A program made the position numbers and the translations under genes. Of a DNA stretch of 64,000 bases, positions 31,961 through 43,918 are shown piece by piece. Position 1 is the stretch's first letter; every line of letters starts with the position of its first letter. The notes under the pieces were generated by a model, which was given only the letters and a program-made list of their open reading frames with translations, did no database searches and had not been told where the DNA came from. Origin of the DNA: Mytilisepta virgata (Eukaryota; Mollusca; Bivalvia; Mytilida; Mytilidae); NCBI GenBank assembly GCA_028015205.1, contig CM051514.1:8928001-8992000 (forward strand). The letters run 5' to 3'.

Positions 31961-32469
31961 CTTGTTGGTGTGTGACCCAACGGTTTGTCTCCCCTCGGAA
32001 ATTAAGGTCACCCTCGGGCAAGCCCTCGGGAGACCTTACTTTCCTCTGGGAGACAAACCGTCGGGTCACACACCAACAAGGGTGATAATTGTATAATATT
32101 AAAATTGATATATGTCGAAATAACACAACAATTTATTTTCTAGTATATCGATATATCGTAATATAAGAAACATATAGCGGTATTGTTTTCGAAATATTGA
32201 GATAAATATATTTGATAAATTGATTGTCATTTTTAATCGATATAATTAAATTCGATTATAATTTGTATCGACATAAATATATTGGCATCTACTTCAAGTC
32301 AATATTTTTTATATCGCATTGTTTTGATATAACACAATATTTCGCAATATTTTTCATAACTTATTGCGGTATCGCCACACAAGTCGACATAAAATATATC
32401 GATAAGTATGATATAATGCAACAAGTCAATAGCAACAACAACAAAAAAAGATACCTATACGCTTCCGTA
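31961..32469 (-). repeat. Inner inverted-repeat arm, right
   Basis: Inverse of 30460-30966, ending ATACGCTTCCGTA. The near end carries the same hairpin, here with longer arms (CCCTTGTTGGTGTGTGACCC against GGGTCACACACCAACAAGGG). A few indels distinguish it from the left arm. Confidence 0.9.
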
Positions 32470-32690
32470 CTATCGCGTTAAAATCTAAGACTTAAATTCA
32501 TTTATATCACAATTGAAATGTTTATCGCGATAAAAAAAGTATACAGAAGCCAGTAATTTACATCAGGTAAAATATTTTTATCGCGTTAAATATTCTTTTA
32601 TCGCGTTGAACATTCTTTTATCGCGTTAAATATTCGTTTATCGCGTTAAATATACTTTTAACGCGTAAAATATACACTTAATATATATTT
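32470..32690. repeat. Short CGCG-core array on the right side
   Basis: Several TTTTATCGCGTTAAATATTC-type units at 20-bp spacing between about 32575 and 32670, plus isolated cores at 32473 and 32525. It is the counterpart of the much longer array on the left, so the element is asymmetric in array length. Confidence 0.85.
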
Positions 32691-32775
32691 GTTATGCGCA
32701 TGTTTTAGTTTTTTGTCCAGGTCGAGACCCCTTCTTGTACATTATTATTATATGTGAAAAGTAAATTTAGGCTTT

Positions 32776-33449
32776 TGTTATAAGGTTGCTGTCTTTGTAT
32801 GTTCAAAACATTTTAGTTCTCTCAACGCTGTAAACTATCAATTGGATCTAACGGTTTTATAATCTAGGTTACCCTTCAACAAATCTACCTGAAATTCAAA
32901 ATTATAACAATAATAAAATAAACAAGTGTCATATGTATATTATCTCATAACTTCCAAACTGAATACTACATATAAGTCCTCCAAAACGTCTCTAAATAAC
33001 TAATAACTCGTCCAAAAACGACAAATGAAATCAATTAAAGTATTATATCTGATGTTCTAGACTAAAAGTTCATATTTTACTAAATTTTTTTTAACGCGTT
33101 AAATATGTGTTTTAACGCGTTAAATGTATTTTTTAACGCGATAAATAGGTGTTTTAACGCGTTAAAAATATGTCTTAACGCGTTGATATTCTTCTTTAAG
33201 ACATCAATGGCTAGTCTGCATCAGAATTTGCGACTTAAAATTTACGATATAAAATTTATTTAAGCCGTTAGTGAATGACGCGATAAAATTTATAGCATTT
33301 TTCAATTTCTTTTCAATGTTCTTATTTTTAACGCGTTAAATGAGGTTTTATCGCATTAATTTACATTTTATCGCGTTAAACGGGTATTTATCGCGTTAAA
33401 ATTTTAACGTGTTATTTGATATCGTTTTTGACATAAACGGCCTTTCATA
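32776..33449 (-). repeat. Outer inverted-repeat arm, right
   Basis: Inverse of 28369-29056, with clusters of CGCG cores at about 33090-33185 and 33330-33420. Differences from the left arm are single-base changes and short indels, so the two arms are not freshly homogenised. Confidence 0.85.
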
Positions 33450-34620
33450 TGTCCCATGGAAACAATCTATGAGAATCTTTATCTGGTTGGATATCAGGGA
33501 TAATCATAGCATATTTTCAATGTGCAATATTATCATGTCAATACATGCTGCAAAACTCCGCTTTAATGACGCATCCAAATGTGTGTGTGTGTGTGGGGGG
33601 GGGGGGGGGTGCATCACCATAAAAGGTTTGTTTGTTCACGAGATTTTCTGTGTGTTGTAGAGGGTAATAACAATTACCTCAAAAGGCTTGTTATATAGCC
33701 CGAACTTTTTACTATCCACGCTTTCGTCAAAATCGGGTTACGCACCTGCAAAGTATTTTACTACGTGAAGAAAATAGTAAACAGCACATGCTACAGGTAT
33801 ATGCTACGACAAATAAACACAAGTTTTAAACATTGAAAATATGACGTAATGCGTGCTCAATTTTAACTCTTTTTGTGCAAATTATGGGTGCATTTTTTTC
33901 TAACACAAACGATGCAAACGGCTAAGCGCGTATATGTTTTCATCATTTGTTTATAACATACGTTTGAAAAGTTTACATAAACTTTGACAAACTATGCATT
34001 CGCTAAAGATGCGTCTACAGTTTGTCAAACGCTACATTTGTTTCTAACTTCAACCTTGACCTGCACGTGTTTTTTTTTCCCCGTGGTTATTACAAAGATG
34101 GATTCTGTCAACAGAAAAGGAGGTATGTATATTATTATTGATTTTTCATTAACATGTGGTTTCTGTGAACATATAAACAGCACACAAAAGTGATTTAAAA
34201 GAAGATCACTGCCATTTTTTGCAAAATAACAATTTAAGTCTGTTTATCAACACCATGTGTATGCATATAATTGAAAGTTTAAAACAGGTTCAAAAAACAC
34301 TGATCAAACGATGTATTTGTTTCAACTTTTTTATCGTTTAACAAACGATAACAAACGCTACACAACGTTTACAAAATTTTGGTTAGAAAGAAATCCAACC
34401 TATATTTAGAATTTTTTGAAATTTAAATATCTGATGGAAAAGTGATAGATAGACTTATGTTTATGCATATAAAGTTAGAAGTTGAATGAAAGGTTCGGGA
34501 AAAAAATTTCTGGAATACATGAAAAGAAATACACGTCTTGTTTGCCTGAATATGAAATTTTATTCACATAGTTTGTAGAAATATTAGGAATAATACCCAA
34601 AATAAGTTTTGAAAATGGTC
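33450..34620. other. Intergenic DNA with GT and G runs
   Basis: A (GT)n tract followed by a run of about 15 G lies at 33581-33609. No supported gene. ORFs here have no recognised domains. Confidence 0.45.
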
Positions 34621-35275
34621 GTCCATCGTCATCGTCGTCGTAAACTTTCCTTTAAAGATCATCTCCTCTGAAAACCACTGGGCCAATTGGAACAAAACTT
34701 ATCAGGAATGTCCTTAGGTGGTCCTCTTTCAGACTTATATCCGATGACCGCGCCCGTTATCCAAGATGGCCGCCAGAGTCGAACATAGTTTAACATAGGA
34801 CCCTATGGGAAATTTATTTAAAGATGTTCTTGTCTGAAAGCACTTTGCCAATAGGAACAAAACTAGGCAGCAATGGTCCTTAGGTGGTCCTCTTTCAGAA
34901 GTATATTCGATGACCCTATCCATCACCCAAGATGGTCGCCAGAGTCGAACATAGTTTAACATAGGACTCAATGGGAAATTTACTTAAAGATCTTCTTGTA
35001 TGAAACCACTTGGTCAATTGGAACAAAACTTGGCAGCAATGATCCTTAGTTGGTCCTCTTTCAGAATTATATCAGATGATCCTGTCCACCATCCAAGATG
35101 GACTGCCAGAGCGGAACTTAGATTAACATAAGACCTAACGGGAAAGTTCAATGAATAATCTTCTTATTTGAAACCAGTGAGGCAATTGGAACTTGACAGC
35201 AATGTTCCAGATGCCAGTCAAGATGGACATAGTCCAGGTGAGCGATACAGGCTCTTGGGAGCTCTTAGTTTAAAT
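34621..35275 (+). mobile_element. Element with about 166-bp tandem units, three copies
   Basis: Opens with TCGTCGTCGTAAACTTTCCT. The landmark GAACATAGTTTAACATAGGA starts at 34781 and 34947 and a variant at 35114, spacings 166 and 167. It ends with CATAGTCCAGGTGAGCGATA and CAGGCTCTTGGGAGCTCTTA, where GGCTC-TTG-GGAGC can form a terminal hairpin. Confidence 0.8.
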
Positions 35276-36000
35276 TATTTTCTGTGCGGTAAAAACAAAA
35301 ATTCACGGCGAGATATGACAGTATAATCTGTATCCGTGATGTAGAACAACACAGAAATGATCATGCCGAAAATAAGAAGAAATTGAATCCAGTCGTCGAA
35401 TGTCTGTACATGTGACTGCACAGTCAAGCCTAGTAGTACGCTACTACGATGCGAATTAAAAAATAATTTTATTCGTAGGAGCGGTGTTGGACGTTACTCC
35501 ACGAAAAAATATTAAACAGTGGTGGAAATGTGGAAAACAAGCCTTAGGCCAAGAGAGCCCTTAGATTCAACACAGCTGTTGAGTGTCTTTTTATCTGCAG
35601 AGTCACTTACGTCACGAATTCTATTGTTATGCCCTTTAACAGGTGAACAATACGGAAATCTGGTGCAACCACAAGCCTTTTATGGTCATAGCCATTACTC
35701 ATATTTGGATACGTCACTGGTCAAAGGTCAAGGTCATGACCTAGATTTTGACCTTAGCTTGTTATCGAAATTACTCAATAACTGTAAAAGATGGCTGATA
35801 ACATGTAATGGAGAAAATGTGTGTCTTATAAAGATCTATATTTGTTATACTGGGTCCAAAATTACTGGACCAACCATTATGGACCTAGGGCACCAAAACT
35901 GTTTTTCGGGGTCTGAAATGAAGATTTTTTGCTTATATCTCAAACGAGGTTAGAGATAGAAAGAAACTTTGAATCGCAAAAATGTTCAGCATAATACGAT
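35276..36000. other. Intergenic region with a 144-codon ORF of doubtful meaning
   Basis: An ORF at 35519-35953 (plus) encodes no recognised domain and includes the nuclear-receptor half-site cluster AGGTCAAGGTCATGACCT read as protein. I treat it as repeat-derived rather than a gene. Confidence 0.4.
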
Positions 36001-36330
36001 CTACAAAGTTAGGTCAAGATCAAATGTCAAAGTCCTAGCAACGACGTAAAAAACCTTAACAACCATATATTTTTGAACTTAGGCTATGAATAATATAAAT
36101 TTGACATTTTTAATACTGGAAATGAAATTTTTGTCCCTAGCAACGACATATAAGTCCTTAGCAACCACTTTTTTTTAACTTTAAAGGCTATGAATAGTAG
36201 ATATGACATTTTTAATACTGGAAGTAATATATTCATCCTTAGCAATGACATAAAGATATTTTTGTCCTTAGCAACCACTTGTTATGAACATAAAAACCTT
36301 TAGCAACCATATATTTTTGAATTAAGAAGG
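36000..36330. repeat. Imperfect tandem units containing CCTTAGCAACCA
   Basis: Units of about 90-110 bp repeat the themes CCTAGCAACGAC or CCTTAGCAACCAC, GGCTATGAATAGTA and TGACATTTTTAATACTGGAA. At least three units are visible. Family unknown. Confidence 0.7.
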
Positions 36331-37729
36331 CTACCAATAGTATAGATATTTATTATTATTCTTTTTCCGTCAAACTTTAAAGACATTTCCCCAAACAAGT
36401 ATGCGACATTTTGAAATAATATTAGGTATCAAGTATCAGTTGACCGAAAGCCACCTTGTGGTTTGGGCACTATACCGTAACATTTCCTTTATAGCGGTTA
36501 TCTCCCCTAACTCCGAAAACCTTGTTATCGCTTTTCCTCAAAAATTTTGCCAAACTTAACATTTCCAAAAAATGTATGCAACATGTTGAAATAATATTAG
36601 GTACCAATTTTTTTTGGGTCTATTTTATTGATTTCCAAGAGTTACGCCCCTTGCCAAAAATAGAGGGGCAGGGCCTCTTTGTTGCAAAACTGGAAACGTG
36701 AAAAGGAAAGACCTTATCATTTGTGCTAGGCACAAATGACCTTTTAATTCTTTAATGATTTTCATATCATGCTGCACATAATCATCTCATCTGAATATTA
36801 AAAAATAGTAAATACGAATCATTCTTAAATATTTCTCCCTTAGAAAAAAATAGTATTTTATAAATTAAAAAAACTGTATTTCTTCTATGGAATTGACTAA
36901 TTTAAAAATAATAATAAAAAACAAGACTGATGAATATTTTTCGGTTCAATTAAAAATTAGCTTATTGTATAAAATCTTATCTTAACAATGTTTTGAGTGG
37001 GTGTATACGAATCACCTTGTCCGTCTGTCGTACCATCCTTCCGTCAGGCTGTTTAAGTGTCTTGAAAAAGCAACTCCTTCTAAACCTTTCAACGGATTTT
37101 GATAAACTTTTTATGAAGGTTGGGAATAATAAGTATATGTGCATAAAGCAAGATAATTATCGCTGGTTGCTTGCAAGAAGAGATAATCCAACTTAAGGGT
37201 TTTACATGTTTAAAGGTCCCAAATATTGTGAGCCCCAGCCTATAAACTGGAAACACATCAAAATACTGATAGATGCAGTTGAAGACTATGCCAGAAAACA
37301 CTTTCGAATTGGATAAGGTCATTAAAGTCATTAATTCTTGCTCGCTTTCGACACCTTAGAACGTCCATGAGCAGGGTTGTTTCCAGGATATTTCAAAAAG
37401 GGGGGGGGGGCGTATAATAAAAATTTCGGCGAGCGGAGCGAGACGAAAAATTTTTTGGACCTTTTTTTGCTAAAAAACAAATAATTGTGAAATGCACCAA
37501 TGTAACGGTTCCCGACTTGGAGCATGTATATTTTATAGTTAAAGTGTCAGGGTTTGATATTTTTTATGCCGAATTCTCTCCATTAATTGTCTATGGTATA
37601 TTAAAATGCCATATTCAATACAGTATAAGCAGATTACGATAGTTTTTTTTAAAGGGGGGGCCGCGTACGCCCATTACGCTCTCACCTGTACCCGCCCCTG
37701 ATGAGTTCTAAATCTGACAGCTTTTAACG
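36331..37729. other. Noncoding region with transposon-like debris
   Basis: The stretch 37380-37690 with G runs (AAAAAGGGGGGGGGGCG near 37395, AAAGGGGGGGCCGCGTACGC near 37650) and the GC-rich GGCGAGCGGAGCGAGACG looks like a DNA-transposon relic. No gene is supported. Confidence 0.35.
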
Positions 37730-38725
37730 ATCACAAGTTACAAAAACACTGTCCTACCTTCATGACAATTGTGTAATTGTTCCAGCTGACAAAGCTCCAA
37801 ATAACATAGTTTTTGTCTGCAAAAGACACTACACTGACTGCCTGACTAAGGAGATGGGTATTGACAATTCACTTGGCAACCCCACTTACACGCACACTAC
37901 CATACCAAGGTAAGATATTATCAATAATCATATTTCTGTTCTGTCTTCCTTTGGTATTAATGTAAGTAATGACAATTTTAACCTTCCATTTACTGGATAC
38001 CCAAACTTCATGAGTTTCCATACAGCAGGCTCTGCCAAATGCACTACTAAACCCCTTTCTAAACTCCTTACTCCTGAGGATGGTTTCAAAAGCTACTGTG
38101 ATAAGGCCTACTCACTAGTGTGTGAATCAGATGTGGATTCTAAAATTCTAAGAAATTCTAAATACTTACAGAAATATCTCTTTCTAGTGACCCTACCTAT
38201 TGTAATAGCATAAAAACTTGATTTTTCTACACTGTTTACAACCCTCCCACATGACAAATTGAAATATGTTTTTCTTGAGCTTATTCACCAATGTTTCTAC
38301 ACTAAACAAGGTTCACAAAGATATGCCTATGTGTTGTTAGGTAAGGAACAGGCTTATTTGGTCACAAAACATACTGCCGTTCTAAAGAAAGTACTCTGAG
38401 ACTGTTGTTAACGAATTTCTCATTGACATCTTTCAGTTTGGAGGACATGTTTTTCAGCAAACGATCGGCATCCAAATGGGGAAAAAACTGTGCTGCTTTT
38501 GGGCAAGCTGAATGAATCCTAAAGAAAAGAAATTATCCCAGTCCTTCATTTTCAGTTTCCGCTATATAGATGATGTTTTGTCACTTAATAATCCTTAGTT
38601 TAAAAACCTACATCTCATCTATCCAAGGAAACTTGAAATTAGAGGCCACAGACGCACCCACTTCTGCTTCATATCTAGATCTGTACTTGTACATAGATAA
38701 TAATGGGCGGTCGAAATATAAGATA
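37730..38725 (+). pseudogene. Degenerate Penelope-like RT relic
   Basis: In several frames the translation parallels the RT at 11380-12912: DNCVIVPADKAPNNIVFVCK, then DFSTLFTTLPHDKLKY near 38222, FQQTIGIQMGKNCA near 38455, FRYIDDVLSLNNP near 38557 and SYLDLYLYIDNNGRSKYKI to about 38725. Many stops and frameshifts and a deletion after PHDKL-like sequence show it is dead. The C-terminal part is absent here but a homologous piece occurs on the other strand at 39016. Confidence 0.75.
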
Positions 38726-39015
38726 CAAGTGTCTTTATGTCGTCTAAAAAGGGCTTTTAAAAATGGTTCCGTTACACTTTTATTTTATATATTACATGTA
38801 TATGGAGTGAATACACTTTTCACAGCTGAAACCACTTGATTGACAATGCGCTCACATGTATATGTCAGTGTCAGTATGGTGAAGACCGATGGCGAGCTCA
38901 CATAATTCCATGTATTCACTCCATACAGTGATGAAATGAATAGACTGAACATAAACCTGTCTTTGAAGTTTATGTGACAGATATCTAGCCCTGCCGAGAA
39001 AGTGGACATATTAAC

Positions 39016-39140
39016 CACATGCGCGGCAGTAACGAATCAACCGTGAAATGTACACACCATAGGCGGGAGACCTTCGTATGTTAATGCTAACAAATGGGAA
39101 GTTTACAATCGGAAAATCACGTTTGTTATAATGTTTTAAC
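39016..39140 (-). pseudogene. Penelope-like RT C-terminal fragment, inverted
   Basis: The minus strand reads YNKRDFPIVNFPFVSINIRR, SPAYGVYISRLIRYCRACG, corresponding to DFDFKIINFPYLCSNIPTSP onward in the intact RT. It lies about 300 bp from the plus-strand relic whose C-terminus is missing, with ATGGAGTGAATAC at 38799 and GTATTCACTCCAT at 38912 forming a small inverted repeat in between. Confidence 0.75.
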
Positions 39141-39240
39141 TCCAACTGAATTAAATATTCTATATGTTGGTCTATGGAAAGGCAACATTTTTCCCTCGAG
39201 AAAAATGTGAAACTTGGTAAATAAATACAGATACGCACCT

Positions 39241-39834
39241 AAAAATGTTCGACGCTCAATTTTTTCCCGGCATCCTCTCCAGGTTTTTCTTCAATAGATT
39301 TTTACACGGAGCTTTAAATCACAAACTGAATATTCGTGCGTTTCCCTGAATAAATGGGAAGCCGAAGTGTAATAATTTTATAAAGACAAAAATCAAACAG
39401 TTTGATGATACACTAAGATTACTCTCACTTTCGTCCGCTTCGCCTCAGCCATTTTCCTAAGAACTTACCAAATTAAGCAGTGCACAAACCAATTAGATTG
39501 GACCCCTTGATATTGTAGATCTAAAGAATACTAGTCTAAGAATTACCAGAATTCTTGTATTAGCAGAAGTGTTTGCACATTTATTTTATATAGTTACCAA
39601 TATTGTACAATACTGGTTGTACCAGTATTCAGTTGATGTTCTTCAATTTATCCGTGTAACACTGTATGCCCACTTCGCCTACCAGCGGGGCATAAAAAAT
39701 TAGTTACGAGTAAATGATGTCATCTTATTGAACATAAGTTTGATTTCATTTGGCATTATGGTATCAGACAAGTTTCCCATGGGGACCTATGATAGATACT
39801 TTTGACAAGGAACTCTTAGCAGAGTTTGGTACGA
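39241..39834. other. Noncoding DNA
   Basis: No supported gene or recognised repeat. Confidence 0.4.
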
Positions 39835-40360
39835 ACTTGCCCAGTGGTTTCGATGGGGAAAAAAATTAAAATATTTCCACGTATGGTCCTGTGTTACTAA
39901 GATGACGTTGGAGACAGTCTTTCCTGGCTGTCAGGGTCAACGGATACAATTTGGAACAGAAACACCCAAAGACCATTGCTGCCAAATTTGGTTCAATTTG
40001 TATTTAGTTTAAAACATGATCCAATTACAAGTGGATTTGTCTCAATTATCGCAGTGGTTTTAGAGAAGACCTACAAAAGATTTTCTTATGTTACCTAAAT
40101 TCTGTTACGGCAGCTATCTTGGTCAATTGAAATTCTGAAAGAGTTCCATCTTAGGACCATTGCTTCCATGTCTTGTTTCAACCGGCTAAGTGGTTTCAGA
40201 CAAGATTCAGATATTTTCCACTGGGTTCTTTGTTAAACTAAGTTTGCCCGTGGTGGCCATCTGACAGTTCTTGTCATCGTACCCATGGTCTACCATCTGA
40301 GGACCACTGCTGCCAATCAAGTCAAATTTTCATAGGTCCTATATTAAACCAAGTTTGGCT
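39835..40360 (-). repeat. Diverged tandem units of the 166-bp family, inverted
   Basis: Minus-strand traces are seen as CCCAGTGGTTTCGATGGGG, GACCATTGCTGCCAAATTTG and ATCTTGGTCAATTG, GACCATTGCTTCCATGTCTT, AAGTGGTTTCAGACAAGAT. Roughly three units, much more diverged than those at 26 kb and 34.8 kb. Confidence 0.6.
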
Positions 40361-42000
40361 GAGCATCCCTTATACAAATTTACTGTATTTCTTCCATTTT
40401 TATTTTCTAACCCTTATTAAAGCATTTTAAAATGTTTTTGTTCTAAATTTAAAGTAGAATGTTCAAAGTTGATGTTTTAAAAAGTTTGAATGAGCTGTCA
40501 CAATTAAAAGTGGCGATTTGGTCAGATGGAAAAGGGTCAATATTTAGGGTGTCGTCTGCTGTCTTCAAGAATTCTGCTACCCTAGGAGATATTTTTGCCA
40601 ATATTTTGAGTTAGCACTGATGAATTCTTTTTTTAAATGTTAAGACAGGTATACTTTCTACACAAGATTTTTAAGATTGCGCAGGTGAGATTTTATTGAT
40701 TCAATTTTATTTTAATATGAAAATGCACTATGAATTAATTGAGGTCTTGGACCACTTCAGGGCCTTTATAGAAATATAGAACGTGTTAAAATGGGTAAAA
40801 AGGGGAGTTTTAGCTAGGTTCTGGTGACCATGTCTGACCAATCACCATCTCTGCCAGGTCTGGTCAAATACTACTCAGTTGTTCTCAAGAAGATCCAAGA
40901 TGTGAAAAATGGATGCAGTGGCGGTAATAGCTCAAACTGGCCTTTGGCAATGAGCTAAAAACCCCATTAATGGACCAGAACATCCTGGTTAATATCTCTT
41001 TCGGACATGTTCAATTATCCTGTAAATTTTAATGAGAATTGGGCAAACTTGGTCCAGACAGATTGTGGGCGCATAAAAATGTGTCAGGGTTAACAGTATT
41101 TTAGGAAGGTTTTATAATATATTTTTCATTGTTATTGCACAGTGTTTGCCTTTTCATAAATAACCAAGTCATACACCAGTTTTCAACAGAAAAGAAGAAC
41201 ATTTAAAATGTCATTTTTATTTCAATTATGTTTGTTTGACAGTCCCATAATAATTAAACTGGTATTCCATTCTTTCCTATTGAAAAACCTCTACATTTCA
41301 AACTATTTTTTTACAAGCTATGTGTAACAGTTCTTATAGCCAGCTCTTTAAAAGCAAGGTCATCTAATGTTCCAACCAACGAATCCGTGAAAAGCAGCTG
41401 TTATTTGTTGCTAGCTTTTAACGTGGTCTCTTACTTCAGTGAAAATGAATAATCTTTTATAATTTTTAGAACTTAGTGGATATTTATTTTTATTTGGCTA
41501 TTTCTAATGATGTGAGTGAATATACTAAAAAATTAAATCTATAGATTAATTTAAAAAAAATAAATTCAGTATCCATATCCTGACAATATAGGGAAATGAG
41601 AAATATTTTACATCTTGAATCAATTTTGTATCAGACAAAATGACAAGACGGGGGCTTAAACTGATTCCCCCTGATTTTCTAATACTAGTTTAAGTTAAAT
41701 ATTGAATTTCTGATTTCATTATTTTATGCAAACCAATCAAAAAAATATTACAACTCAGAAATTGAAAACATCTTATTTTTTTACATAACCTTAGAAATAT
41801 TAATTATCATAACACATATAACAGCAACTGAACTATTATCTGCCTATATAATATAAACATTTGCCGAAGTGAACCTTAAGCCTATTTCAGAAAAAATTTT
41901 ATAGTGGTTTCAACATTCACAATTTCAAAATTTCATTTACTGTTTTAATGTGTTAAATTTACCACCATCAATTAGATTTTAATATAAGTGTTTTCCTACC
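40361..42000. other. AT-rich noncoding region
   Basis: No supported gene. No clear repeat of my own recognition apart from low-complexity A and T tracts. Confidence 0.4.
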
Positions 42001-42020
42001 CTCAAATATTATTTCTTCAA

Positions 42021-42385
42021 CAGCCCCACCTGATGGACTCCTCCACCCCTACATCCATCTCCAAAAAATAAACCTCACCTTTGTACCTTCTTTTCAAAGT
42101 AAATCAAGGTTTTACTTGAATAAAAGTCTATCAAAAAGATCTTTTACCTTCTCATATTTTTACCACTTTATAAAAAATGCAAAACCTTAAAAATTATTAT
42201 TTTCAGTATTACATATAATTTAAAAACAAAAACAAAAAAACAAAAATTCCCTTTTACAAGTTTTTCAATATGTTCATCTTAAATTAGGTACACTATTTTT
42301 TAAAAAGCCCCATCTGATGGACTCCTCCACCCCTACATCCATCTCCAAAAAATAAACCTCACCTTTTTTACCTTCTTTTATATAA
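42021..42385 (+). repeat. Two direct copies of a 65-bp segment
   Basis: CTGATGGACTCCTCCACCCC, TACATCCATCTCCAAAAAAT and AAACCTCACCTTT occur at about 42027-42080 and again at about 42311-42365, followed in both by TACCTTCTTTT and by TTTTTCAATATGTTCATCTT. The period is about 285 bp. Confidence 0.85.
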
Positions 42386-42629
42386 TTTTTTCAATATGTT
42401 CATCTTAAATCAAGTACATAACATGCAGTAATTTAAACTCAATTTTTACTCAAGTGAAAGTTACAAACTACAGATAAAACTCTTATCCTTTGATTCTTTT
42501 ATTACAATTTCCATGGAAAATGAAATTTTTTTAGTTTTTGCTTTTTATATATATATATATATTTTTTTTAGAATTTTTCATCTCAAACCAAGTGGTACAT
42601 TTTTTAAATAATAAATTATAAAAATAAGA

Positions 42630-43262
42630 ATAACTAGAGGCTCACCTGAGCCTGCATCTCTCACCTGCCCTTTTATTAGGCCATTTGAAAATGTAAGCTC
42701 TTTCATATCCACAAGACTATTAAAGTAATGCAAAATATTTGTCATTTGACCTAAAAATAAAAAGGGGGGAAAAATTTGCATCTGTCCTTCCAAAAATCAT
42801 TCCTGCCATCTTTGGTTACAACTTGAAAATGATAAAAAAATTCCTTTCCCATAGTTTCAATAGAAACTCTTTAGGGCCGCAGCCGTCAGTTGATCAGATG
42901 ACTTTCGAAGATAAGTGGACTGTTGGTAGAGGATATTGTTGTCATCAATCCTGCAAAGTTTCAAAACATTTCTGAGAAGATTTTTAAAAATTGGCCAATC
43001 ATAATGGATGGCCTGTTTAACCATCTGGAACCAAAGGTGGAAATGAGGTCCTTCCATACATTTCTGTCAACATTAGTTCCTGGGAAAAATGACCAAAAGT
43101 CTTTTCCCATATAGTTTCAATGGCTGCCATGTTGTTAATTCAACTGCATCGAATGGTGGATCGTTCTTCCATACATCATTACCACCAAGTTTGGTTACAA
43201 TCCGCAAAGTATTTTCAGAGAAGATCAAAAAGTGAAAAGTTTATGGACAACGGACGCAAAGT
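42630..43262 (-). mobile_element. Inverted element with hairpin end, diverged tandem units
   Basis: Starts (as the minus-strand right end) AACTAGAGGCTCACCTGAGC, giving a terminal hairpin GGCTC-AGGT-GAGCC then CTAGTT. Following DNA contains repeated CCATAGTTTCAATGGC-like, CATACATTTCTGTCAAC/CATACATCATTACCACC-like and TTCTGAGAAGA/TTCAGAGAAGAT blocks, i.e. two old units. It ends near GACAACGGACGC, the counterpart of the CGTCGTCGT opening in plus copies. Confidence 0.5.
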
Positions 43263-43418
43263 GATGACATAAGCAAAAACTACGTCATACAAATGACAGC
43301 AAAACTTTTTACATATTCATTTATTATGATTGAAAATGATAAATCTTACCAATTTAGTTGTCTTTATATTTTAGAAAAAAGTTTTAGCTTAACCTTTTTA
43401 AATTGATACTTTACCACT

Positions 43419-43884
43419 TGGTTGAAAATGCAAAACCTATACAATTTTTTTTTTTTAGGATTTTTCATCTTCAACAAGTGGTAATTTAAAAAAAGAAAAA
43501 AGAAATGTAATTCATTGGAGTGAATGACTTCAGCTAACCCTGTAAAACATTATTTTATTAACACTTGATTTGAAATGATAAACCCTTTACAAAGTTCTCA
43601 AAAACATTGTTACATTATAATATTTGTACTTATTCCCATTTTCAAAAAAATTACATTTTTCATTTTCATAAATTTTCAACTTAAAGTGGTAATTTTTCAA
43701 AAAGAATTTTAGATTTATACAACTGAATGTTACCTAGTTCAAAATTTTTTACCTTCATTGGAAATGCAAGACCTTACCAATTTTTTTCCAATTTTTCAAA
43801 AAACCAACTTTACTTCTGTCAAACTTTTATGATTTTGGTGTATATGAAAAACCCTTTACAAATTATTCTAAAAAAATATTACAA

Positions 43885-43918
<34 letters not shown>

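Larger units (their letters stand above)
28369..33449. mobile_element. Nested 5.1-kb palindromic (foldback-like) element
   Basis: Outer arms at 28369-29056 and 32776-33449 are inverted copies, starting TATGAAAGGCCGTTTATG and ending CATAAACGGCCTTTCATA. They share ACCGTTAGATCAAATTGATA/TATCAATTGGATCTAACGGT-type blocks at moderate-to-high identity. Arms contain short tandem motifs with CGCG cores, which is how foldback elements are built. Inside lie the 20-bp-phased array, a direct duplication, an inner palindrome and a MITE. No ORF with a transposase signature is present, so it must be non-autonomous. No flanking target duplication was recognised; the left flank is a truncated SINE. Confidence 0.8.

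Noticed and set aside
28369..33449. Replication origin or centromere-type satellite
   Set aside because: Palindromes and AT richness alone do not establish either; the locus is a single nested structure, not a long homogeneous array.
34735..34971. 78-codon ORF with a repeated NYVRLWRPSW-like motif
   Set aside because: It is the translation of two successive 166-bp units on the minus strand; the repeat in the protein mirrors the DNA repeat.
35519..35953. 144-codon ORF as a gene
   Set aside because: No domain, contains the palindromic half-site cluster and lies among repeats.
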